From Paracoccaceae bacterium (lineage in GTDB: Bacteria; Pseudomonadota; Alphaproteobacteria; Rhodobacterales; Rhodobacteraceae), in assembly GCA_007123625.1 (NCBI GenBank), contig SKKS01000293.1, positions 1 to 5,500 of the forward strand: 5,500 bases of DNA, read 5' to 3'. The notes beneath the pieces are model-generated. The model was not told the origin of the DNA. It searched no databases and was given only the letters and a program-made list of their open reading frames with translations. The position numbers and the translations under genes were made by a program. Positions 1 to 5,157 of this stretch are shown here, in pieces (position 1 is the stretch's first letter; every line of letters starts with the position of its first letter).

Positions 1-2
1 AT

Positions 3-359
3 CCGCGGCTGACCAGCTTCCTGATCCTGTGCCTGTTCTATCTGGGCTACATTGCGCTCTGGGCGGCGGTCGAAGATCCGGACACCGGCGCGGATCTGAC
101 GGCGGTGCTGTGCCTTGTCGGCACGGTCTTTGCGCTGCTGTCGCGCTATGCCGCGTTCTTCTGGAGCCAGGGTCTCCATCAAGGCGCGTCGCTTTCGCTG
201 CAATCGGGCACACGGGTGGACTGGGCTTACAAGGCGCCGCTCTACGTCTCCATGGCCGGTTTCGTGCTGATCTTCGTGGCGCTTGTGCTGGCCGGCACCC
301 GTACCGAAATCCGCGCCCGCCGGATGAAGGCGCTGGTCGCACGGGAGCGTATGGCATGA
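3..359 (+). CDS. ccmC: CcmC, heme handling protein of cytochrome c maturation (C-terminal part)
   Basis: The frame is open from the window edge, and its last 118 residues are visible. CcmC is a six-helix inner-membrane protein that presents heme on the periplasmic side and hands it to the heme chaperone CcmE. Three hydrophobic segments remain: roughly residues 4-24 of the visible part, 32-54, and 79-101. Between the last two lies the periplasmic motif LHQGAS, whose histidine (codon 177-179) corresponds to the second heme-binding histidine of the family. The upstream WxWD tryptophan-rich region and the first histidine lie outside the window. The tail is basic (RARRMKALVARER), as expected for a cytoplasmic C-terminus. 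The gene ends TGA at 357-359 and overlaps the ccmD start by an ATGA junction, so the two are probably translationally coupled. Identification rests on the motif, topology and neighbours. Confidence 0.88.
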   Translation, partial: PRLTSFLILCLFYLGYIALWAAVEDPDTGADLTAVLCLVGTVFALLSRYAAFFWSQGLHQGASLSLQSGTRVDWAYKAPLYVSMAGFVLIFVALVLAGTRTEIRARRMKALVARERMA

Positions 360-514
360 TCCCCGATCTTGGACGCTACGCAACCGAAGTGCTCTCGGCC
401 TATGCGGTGTCGCTGGTGCTGCTGGCGGGCCTTTCGGTCTGGTACTGGCTGCGCGCCCGCGCCGTGCGCGCCCAGCTTGATCAGATCGAGCAACGACAGG
501 AACGCAACGAATGA
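356..514 (+). CDS. ccmD: CcmD, small membrane protein of the CcmABCD heme exporter
   Basis: A 52-residue protein with a single hydrophobic helix (about residues 14-32) followed by a strongly charged tail rich in Arg, Gln and Glu (residues 33-52). This is the standard CcmD design. In the family it stabilises the CcmC-heme-CcmE complex and is needed for release of holo-CcmE from the CcmABC complex. The length equals that of orf52 in the Rhodobacter capsulatus hel cluster, as I recall it. I chose the ATG at 356 because it overlaps the ccmC stop, has a GGAG at 344-347 eight bases upstream, and leaves no extra N-terminus. The same frame is open back to 29, but that part lies inside ccmC and has no helix-like composition. 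The stop overlaps the ccmG start (ATGA at 511-514). Confidence 0.85.
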   Translation: MIPDLGRYATEVLSAYAVSLVLLAGLSVWYWLRARAVRAQLDQIEQRQERNE

Positions 515-1044
515 AATTCAAACCCCTCATGGCGCTGCCGCCGCTGGTCTTTGTGGCGCTGGCGGCGCTGTTCTACTTCGGCAACCTGCGCGAGGACCGC
601 GATGCGCTGCCTTCGGCCCGCGAAGGCCGCCCCGCGCCGCCGGTGGTGCTGACCGAACTTGAAGGCAAGACGCTCTTTGACGACGCCACCCTGCGCGACG
701 GAGAGGTGAAGTTGGTCAACTATTGGGCCAGCTGGTGCGCGCCGTGCCGCGCCGAACACCCGTTGCTCGAGGATCTGGCGCAGGAGGTGCCCGTCTATGG
801 GGTGAACTACCGCGACGACCCGGGCCGGGCGCTCGATTTCCTGGACGAACTGGGCGATCCGTTCGCCGCCATCGGCGCCGACGCCACCGGGCGCATGGCG
901 CTTGACTGGGGGCTTTACGGCGTGCCCGAAACCTATGTGATCGCCGGGGACGGCACGGTGATGCTGCGCTTCGCCGGCCCCATCACCCGCGACATTGTGG
1001 CCAACCGTATTCGCCCGGCCATGGAAGCCGCCGCCGCCCGCTGA
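511..1044 (+). CDS. ccmG: CcmG/DsbE-type periplasmic thiol:disulfide oxidoreductase
   Basis: A 177-residue membrane-anchored thioredoxin-fold protein, close to the usual CcmG/HelX length. An uncleaved signal anchor (residues 6-24) is followed by a periplasmic domain. The active site is the WCAPC motif with cysteines 76 and 79. The cis-proline loop reads GVPET, with Pro139 followed by the acidic Glu140 typical of CcmG rather than of general thioredoxins. In the family the protein receives electrons from CcdA or DsbD and reduces apocytochrome c cysteines, or the CcmH mixed disulfide, so that heme can be attached. It starts inside the ccmD stop (ATGA), with AGGAA at 498-502 eight bases upstream, so it belongs to the same operon. 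It is the last gene on this strand, and a stem-loop with a T-tract lies about 80 bp downstream of its stop. A general TlpA/ResA-like thioredoxin is the alternative, but context favours CcmG. Confidence 0.93.
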   Translation: MKFKPLMALPPLVFVALAALFYFGNLREDRDALPSAREGRPAPPVVLTELEGKTLFDDATLRDGEVKLVNYWASWCAPCRAEHPLLEDLAQEVPVYGVNYRDDPGRALDFLDELGDPFAAIGADATGRMALDWGLYGVPETYVIAGDGTVMLRFAGPITRDIVANRIRPAMEAAAAR

Positions 1045-1093
1045 GTGCGCGCTCGGTGCGCAGCCTCCGCGACAGTCCCTGGCCCCTGCCTTC

Positions 1094-1151
1094 ATCTTGC
1101 CAAAAATACTCCGGGGGGTGAGGCCGCAAGGCCGAGGGGGCAGCGCCCCCC
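1094..1151 (+). repeat. Intergenic stem-loop element, copy 1
   Basis: Read on the + strand, this stretch has an A-rich box (CAAAAATACTCC), a GGGGGGTGA segment, a short hairpin (GGCC stem at 1122-1125 and 1130-1133 with a GCAA loop of the GNRA type) and a G/C hairpin (1136-1141 with 1145-1150). The same modules occur in the same order on the - strand at 3197-3265. It lies 49 bp after the ccmG stop, in the same orientation as that gene. I recall similar sequences after many genes in Rhodobacterales genomes, but could not check this here. Confidence 0.7.
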
Positions 1152-1158
1152 TTTTTTT
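1136..1158 (+). terminator. Probable intrinsic terminator of the ccm operon
   Basis: A six-pair all-GC stem (1136-1141 with 1145-1150) with a three-base AGC loop is followed, after one C, by seven T at 1152-1158. It lies downstream of ccmG and before the convergent ftsH stop. On the opposite strand the same hairpins are followed only by a distant five-T run (complement of 1102-1106), so it could also serve ftsH, but less convincingly. Confidence 0.8.
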
Positions 1159-1174
1159 CTTGCGAATCTGCGCC

Positions 1175-2992
1175 TCATGCCGCCGCGGCGCGCGCGGGGC
1201 GCAGTGGCGGGAAGTCCTCGGGAGTGATGGTCTCGCGCTCCAGAAGCAGTTTCGTGCCCGCGTCCAGATCGGCCCGGCGCGATTCCAGCAGGTCCAGCGC
1301 GCGGGCATAGGCACGGTCCAGCGCTGCGCGCACCGCAAGATCGACCTCGCGCGCGGTGGCTTCGGAATGCGCGCGCGGGGCGTAGCTGACCTTGTCCTCG
1401 CCCAGATAGCCGCCGCGCTCGGGCTCCAGCACGGCCTGGCCCAGGTCGGGGTCCATGCCGAAGCGGGTGACGATCTGGCGGGCGATATCAGTTGCGCGCA
1501 TCAGGTCGTCCGCCGCGCCGGTCGAAATCTCTCCCATGGCGATCTGTTCGGCCGCGCGACCCGCCAGCAGCATGACCATGCGGTTCTCCAGTTCCGCCAG
1601 CGTGATCAGGAACCGGTCCTCGGTCGGGCGGGTCAGGGTATAGCCCAGCGCGCCGATGGTGCGCGGGATGATCGAGACCTTGTGCACCGGATCGGCGCCG
1701 GGCAGGGTAGCTGCGGCCAAAGCATGGCCCATTTCGTGCCAGGCCACGGTCTCGCGCTCCTTCGGGTTCAGCAGCCGACCCTTGCGCTCCATCCCGGCCA
1801 CCACCCGCTCCAGCGCCGAGGTGAAATCCTCCATCGTCACGCTTTCGCCGGCCCGTCGCGTGGCGTGGATGGCGGCTTCGTTCACCAGATTGGCCAGTTC
1901 GGCGCCGGTGAATCCCGGTGTCAGCGCGGCGACGGCATCGACATCCAGATCAGGCTCCAGCGATATCTTGCGCAGATGCACCCGCAGGATGGCGGCGCGC
2001 CCGGTCTTGTCGGGGCGGTCCACCACCACCTGCCGGTCGAAGCGCCCCGCGCGCATCAGGGCCGGGTCCAGGATTTCGGGGCGGTTGGTCGCGGCCAGCA
2101 GCACGATCCCCTCGCGCGGATCGAACCCATCGAGTTCGGCCAGAAGCTGGTTCAGGGTCTGTTCCTTTTCATCATGCCCGCCACCGAGCCCGCCGATGGA
2201 GCGCCGCTTGCCCAAGGCGTCCAGCTCGTCGATGAAGATGATGCAGGGCGCGGCCTTGCGCGCCTGCTCGAACAGGTCCCGCACCCGCGCCGCACCGACG
2301 CCCACGAACATTTCCACGAATTCAGACCCCGAGATCGAAAAGAACGGCACGCCAGCCTCGCCTGCCACGGCACGGGCGAACAGGGTCTTGCCGGTCCCCG
2401 GCGGGCCGGTCAGCAAGATGCCCTTGGGGATGCGCGCGCCCAGGCGGCCGAATTTCTCGGGCTCGGTCAGGAAATCGACGATCTCCTTCAACTCGGCCTT
2501 GGCTTCATCCACGCCGGCCACGTCGTCGAAGGTGACGCCGGTGTTGCGTTCCACATAAACCTTGGCCTTGGACTTGCCGACATTCATCATGCCGCCCATG
2601 CCCTGACGTTCGGCGAAGCGGCGGAAGACGAACATCCACACCGCCAGGATCAGCGCGATCGGGATGACCCAGGACAGCACCATGGTCAGGAACGTGTTTT
2701 CGACCGTGCCGTCGAATTGTGCGTTCGAGCGCTCCAGCCGCTCGGTCAGGTCCGCAGGTACGATGTTCGTGACGAAATGGGTATGGCCGTCGATGGGGTC
2801 GCGGTAGCGGCCCTGCACCTGTTCGGCGCGCACCGTGACGTCGGCGATGCGGTCGGCTTCGAGGTGTTCGAGAAAGCGGCTGTAGGGGATGCGCTCGGTC
2901 ACCTGGGCGGAGGAGAGCCAGCTCTGGAACAGCAGGAGGGCCAGAAAGGCGGCCACGAAATACCAGATGTTGAATTGTTGTTGCTTGTCCAT
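1175..2992 (-). CDS. ftsH: FtsH/Yme1-type ATP-dependent membrane zinc metalloprotease (probable paralog)
   Basis: A 605-residue protein with the complete FtsH layout. Two membrane helices (about residues 8-27 and 101-123) flank a small periplasmic domain. The AAA+ domain has Walker A GPPGTGKT (196-203), pore loop FVGVG (229-233), Walker B IIFIDE (251-256), and a second region of homology with arginines 317 and 320. The M41 peptidase domain has HEMGH (419-423) and the third zinc ligand Asp496 in TGAADDL. FtsH hexamers extract and degrade misfolded membrane proteins and short-lived regulators. The family usually has HEAGH and a longer tail (E. coli FtsH is 644 residues). This short form with Met421 is therefore probably a second FtsH beside the main one elsewhere in the genome; that is inference. 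The ATG at 2992 is preferred over the open frame extending to 3376 because it puts the first helix at the N-terminus and has GGAG seven bases upstream. Confidence 0.95.
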   Translation of the reverse strand: MDKQQQFNIWYFVAAFLALLLFQSWLSSAQVTERIPYSRFLEHLEADRIADVTVRAEQVQGRYRDPIDGHTHFVTNIVPADLTERLERSNAQFDGTVENTFLTMVLSWVIPIALILAVWMFVFRRFAERQGMGGMMNVGKSKAKVYVERNTGVTFDDVAGVDEAKAELKEIVDFLTEPEKFGRLGARIPKGILLTGPPGTGKTLFARAVAGEAGVPFFSISGSEFVEMFVGVGAARVRDLFEQARKAAPCIIFIDELDALGKRRSIGGLGGGHDEKEQTLNQLLAELDGFDPREGIVLLAATNRPEILDPALMRAGRFDRQVVVDRPDKTGRAAILRVHLRKISLEPDLDVDAVAALTPGFTGAELANLVNEAAIHATRRAGESVTMEDFTSALERVVAGMERKGRLLNPKERETVAWHEMGHALAAATLPGADPVHKVSIIPRTIGALGYTLTRPTEDRFLITLAELENRMVMLLAGRAAEQIAMGEISTGAADDLMRATDIARQIVTRFGMDPDLGQAVLEPERGGYLGEDKVSYAPRAHSEATAREVDLAVRAALDRAYARALDLLESRRADLDAGTKLLLERETITPEDFPPLRPARAAAA

Positions 2993-2999
2993 TGCGGGG

Positions 3000-3003
3000 C
3001 TCC
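3000..3003 (-). promoter_or_regulatory. Shine-Dalgarno site of ftsH
   Basis: On the - strand the sequence reads GGAG, with seven bases between it and the ATG at 2990-2992. The frame remains open for 128 codons further upstream, so this site is what decides the start of the FtsH-type protein. Confidence 0.75.
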
Positions 3004-3012
3004 GGTTTCCTG

Positions 3013-3034
3013 CCCGGGATCCCGGGACGGGATC
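3013..3034. repeat. 14-bp perfect palindrome and overlapping inverted repeat in the ftsH leader
   Basis: Positions 3013-3026 read CCCGGGATCCCGGG, identical on both strands. An overlapping inverted repeat pairs GATCCCG (3018-3024) with CGGGATC (3028-3034) across a three-base loop. The two foldings exclude each other. They lie 10 bp upstream of the ftsH Shine-Dalgarno site and would be in its 5' leader if transcription starts upstream. The role is unknown: an operator, an RNA hairpin, or chance in GC-rich DNA. Confidence 0.55.
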
Positions 3035-3084
3035 GGGGCCGGGTGTCAGTCGGCCAGTGTGGCACGCGAACGGCTGGGCCGCCA

Positions 3085-3090
3085 AGCATG
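3085..3090 (-). promoter_or_regulatory. Possible -10 element of an ftsH promoter
   Basis: On the - strand the hexamer reads CATGCT, sharing A at the second, T at the third and T at the last position with TATAAT. If it were the -10 element, transcription would start near 3078, and the FNR-type box would be centred at -41.5, the spacing used by class II FNR-activated promoters. The hexamer is a poor match and was picked partly because of this spacing, so it is a hypothesis only. Confidence 0.25.
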
Positions 3091-3112
3091 CACGGGTGTC
3101 GTGCGCGCCGCC

Positions 3113-3126
3113 TTGACCGGGATCAA
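3113..3126 (-). promoter_or_regulatory. Putative FNR/FnrL-type operator upstream of ftsH
   Basis: The 14-mer TTGACCGGGATCAA matches the FNR-family consensus TTGAY-N4-RTCAA at all defined positions, with half sites TTGAC (3113-3117) and ATCAA (3122-3126). It is in non-coding DNA about 120 bp upstream of the ftsH start. The flanking genes are both on the - strand, so ftsH is the only gene in the window it could control from an upstream position. In Rhodobacter such boxes bind FnrL, an oxygen-sensing iron-sulfur regulator; DNR- or NnrR-type nitric oxide regulators use near-identical sites. A chance match is unlikely in a window of this size, but binding has not been shown. Confidence 0.5.
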
Positions 3127-3148
3127 TCCGTGGCGGTGACCTTGCGGA

Positions 3149-3173
3149 GCGCGCGCGTGCCGCGCGCGCACGC
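3149..3173. repeat. Alternating GC purine-pyrimidine tract with inverted repeat
   Basis: Positions 3149-3160 and 3161-3173 each alternate strictly between purine and pyrimidine, almost all G and C, broken only by the CC step at 3160-3161. The tract also contains a 7-bp inverted repeat (3151-3157 with 3161-3167, loop TGC). Such sequence can adopt left-handed Z-DNA or a short cruciform under supercoiling. No protein-coding signal is seen here, and the function is unknown. Confidence 0.45.
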
Positions 3174-3196
3174 CTTCGCGCACATGCGTGCGGTTT

Positions 3197-3265
3197 GGGG
3201 GCATTCTGCCCCCTCTTGGGCCGAAGGCGGCCCAATTCACCCCCTGAGGATATTTCTGCACAGAT
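3197..3265 (-). repeat. Intergenic stem-loop element, copy 2
   Basis: Read on the - strand, this repeats the modules of the element at 1094-1151: an A-rich box (CAGAAATATCC), a GGGGGTGA segment, an eight-pair hairpin (3216-3223 with 3228-3235) and a G/C hairpin (3197-3203 with 3207-3213). The first stem is twice as long as in copy 1, with both sides extended together, which suggests that RNA pairing is selected. It begins 16 bp after the aminopeptidase stop, in the same orientation as that gene. Unlike copy 1 it lacks a T-tract after the last hairpin (AAACC follows), so it is not a standard intrinsic terminator. It may act with Rho or protect the mRNA 3' end. Confidence 0.65.
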
Positions 3266-3281
3266 GATGCAGATGCGGTGT

Positions 3282-5105
3282 TCACAGCGCGGCGGTCGCG
3301 GTTTCCAGCCAGGCGCGTGTGCTTTCGCTGACGCGGGGGCCGAGTGCTGCGCGCACCTGCAGGTGATAGGCATCAAGCCATGCGCGTTCTCCCGCGTCGA
3401 GCATTTCCGTGCGGATCAGGCGGCGGTCGATCGGGGCGAGGGTGAGGGTTTCGAAGGCCAGCATGTCGCGGTCGTCGGCGCCGTCGAGGGGCGGTGCGTT
3501 GTGCACCAGCACAAGGTTTTCGATTCGGATGCCGAAGGCGCCTTCGCGGTAGTAGCCGGGTTCGTTCGACAGCAGCATGCCCGGCTCCAGCGCCACGGTG
3601 CCCGAGCGCGCCAGCCGTTGAGGACCTTCGTGCACCGACAGGAACGATCCGATGCCGTGGCCGGTGCCGTGGTCGTAGTCCTGTCCGGCAAGCCACAGCG
3701 GAAACCGTGCCAGCGCATCGAGGTGCATGCCGGCGACGCCGCGCGGAAAGCGGGTGCGTGATATGGCGATCATGCCCTTGAGCACACGGGTGAAGGCAGC
3801 ACTTTCATCCGCGGCGGGGGGGCCGATGGCGATCGTGCGGGTGATGTCGGTGGTGCCGTCCGGGTACTGGGCGCCCGAATCGACCAGCAGCAGCATGCCC
3901 GGCAGCAGTGCACGGTTGCTCGCCTCGGTCACGCGGTAATGGACGATGGCGCCATGCGGGCCTGCGCCCGCGATGGTGTCGAAGCTGATATCCTGCAACT
4001 GGTTCGTGGCGGCGCGGCAGGTTTCGAGGTGGCGAACCACGTCGATTTCGGTCAGGGGGGCACCGACAGGATCGGCGCAAAGCGCTGCCGCGCGCGCATC
4101 GAGCCAGCACAGGAATTCGGCCATGGCGGCGCCGTCGCGCAGATGGGCATCGCGGGCGCCTTTGATTTCGGCGGCGTTCTTGCGCGCCTTGGGCAGAACG
4201 CAGGGGTCCGCACCGTGGCTGATGCTGACGCCGGCCTCGGCCAGGATATCGGCCAGTTGTTGCGGGGCGCTGGCGGGATCCAGCCGCACCGGACCTTCGA
4301 GTGTGCGCAGCGCCGGTTCCAGCGCCTCGGGCGGGCGCAGGGTGACGATGCCTTCGAAGTGCTGCGCGGTGCCTGGTGCCAGCCGTGCAGGGTCCAGAAA
4401 CAGGCTGACATGCCCACCCGCCTGCAGGATGGCGAAGCTTTGCGCTACCGGCAGGCGCGGCAGGTCGCGGGCGCGGATATTCAGCAACCATGCGATACTG
4501 TCGGGCAGGGTCAGGATGGCTGCGGTCTGGCCTGCCTTGCGCACCTCCGCGCCCAGCCGGGTGCATTTCGATGCCAGGCTTTCGCCCGCCATCTCGGGCG
4601 GGTGCGCCACAACCGCGGTCGCGGGGCGCGCGGGCCGATCCGTCCAGAGGGGATCGATCGGGTTGGCGATCCGGCGCAGGGTGATATCGCTCTGCACAAG
4701 GCCCTTCTTGAGGGCTGCGATCTCGTCGGGGGTGTGCAGCCAGGGATCGAAGCCGATGACTGCCGGGCCGGAAAGGGCTGCGCACAGCCAGTCGGCGGGC
4801 TTGGTTTCGGGCCAGTTGACGGGGGTGAAGGCGGGCGCGCATTGCTGGCGCGCCTGCACCCGGTAGCGGCCATCGACGAACAGACCCGCGCGGTCGCCAA
4901 GCACGATGCAGAACCCCGCCGATCCGGTGAACCCGGTCAGCCAGGCCAGCCGTTCGTCACAGGGTGCGACGTATTCGCCCTGATGAGCGTCGGCGCGCGG
5001 CACGATGCACCCCGAAAGCCCCTGCGCGGCCAGCGCATCGCGCAGCGCCGCCAGACGGGGCGGGCCCTGTTCCGGCGTGGTGGTGGCGGTGAAAGTCTGG
5101 AACAT
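3282..5105 (-). CDS. pepP: Xaa-Pro aminopeptidase (aminopeptidase P, M24B family)
   Basis: A 607-residue cytosolic metallopeptidase that removes an N-terminal residue preceding proline. Its length is that of the three-domain eukaryote-like aminopeptidase P (about 600 residues), not of E. coli PepP (about 440). Two creatinase-like domains (about residues 15-155 and 160-310) precede the pita-bread catalytic domain (about 315-535) and an M24 C-terminal domain (about 548-607). All five expected metal ligands are present: Asp409 in LLVDSGA, Asp420 in GTTDITR, His483 in GTGHGIG, Glu515 in SNEPGYY and Glu529 in RIEN. The proton-shuttle histidines are also there, His389 in AIVHY and His492 in VHEGP, so the enzyme should be active, probably with manganese. 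The ATG at 5103-5105 has a moderate AGGGA about five bases upstream. It lies 52 bp after the upstream gene on the same strand and may be co-transcribed. The symbol pepP is by function; many annotations leave it unnamed. Confidence 0.94.
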   Translation of the reverse strand: MFQTFTATTTPEQGPPRLAALRDALAAQGLSGCIVPRADAHQGEYVAPCDERLAWLTGFTGSAGFCIVLGDRAGLFVDGRYRVQARQQCAPAFTPVNWPETKPADWLCAALSGPAVIGFDPWLHTPDEIAALKKGLVQSDITLRRIANPIDPLWTDRPARPATAVVAHPPEMAGESLASKCTRLGAEVRKAGQTAAILTLPDSIAWLLNIRARDLPRLPVAQSFAILQAGGHVSLFLDPARLAPGTAQHFEGIVTLRPPEALEPALRTLEGPVRLDPASAPQQLADILAEAGVSISHGADPCVLPKARKNAAEIKGARDAHLRDGAAMAEFLCWLDARAAALCADPVGAPLTEIDVVRHLETCRAATNQLQDISFDTIAGAGPHGAIVHYRVTEASNRALLPGMLLLVDSGAQYPDGTTDITRTIAIGPPAADESAAFTRVLKGMIAISRTRFPRGVAGMHLDALARFPLWLAGQDYDHGTGHGIGSFLSVHEGPQRLARSGTVALEPGMLLSNEPGYYREGAFGIRIENLVLVHNAPPLDGADDRDMLAFETLTLAPIDRRLIRTEMLDAGERAWLDAYHLQVRAALGPRVSESTRAWLETATAAL

Positions 5106-5157
5106 GGGCTTCCCTGGAACTGGTTTCCTCCAGTGCTAGGGGAGGCGCGCGCGAAGA
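5106..5157 (-). other. Short intergenic gap between the partial gene and the aminopeptidase gene
   Basis: This stretch has no terminator-like hairpin with a T-tract and no clear promoter. A strong GGAGG-type motif (complement of 5127-5132) is too far, about 20 bases, from the aminopeptidase ATG to serve it, and no other start codon follows at usable spacing. Read-through from the upstream gene seems likely. Confidence 0.4.

Noticed and set aside
174..188. The CcmC motif differs from the WWNTLHQG form of E. coli (here WSQGLHQG)
   Set aside because: The heme-ligand histidine and the following residues are conserved, and alphaproteobacterial CcmC proteins as I recall them vary at this place, so it is not evidence of lost function.
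481..1338. A 285-codon open frame on the - strand across ccmG and the convergent gap
   Set aside because: It overlaps ccmG, the terminator and the end of ftsH in the wrong frame, and its composition is that of an antisense shadow.
3113..3118. TTGACC as a sigma-70 -35 element for a + strand transcript
   Set aside because: No good -10 hexamer follows at 16-18 bp, and no + strand gene lies downstream. The bases are better explained as half of the FNR-type box.
995..3139. A 714-codon open frame on the + strand opposite ftsH
   Set aside because: It is antisense to a clear FtsH with intact motifs. Its translation is low-complexity (rich in Gly, Arg, His, Gln) with no recognisable domain, and long antisense frames are common at this GC content.
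3261..3276. CAGATG direct repeat
   Set aside because: It is a six-base repeat with no further copies or structure, and can be expected by chance.
2993..3376. An N-terminal extension of the FtsH frame up to 3376
   Set aside because: It would run across the 3' end of the aminopeptidase gene, the stem-loop element and the FNR-type box, and would bury the first membrane helix about 135 residues in. The ATG at 2992 has its own Shine-Dalgarno site.
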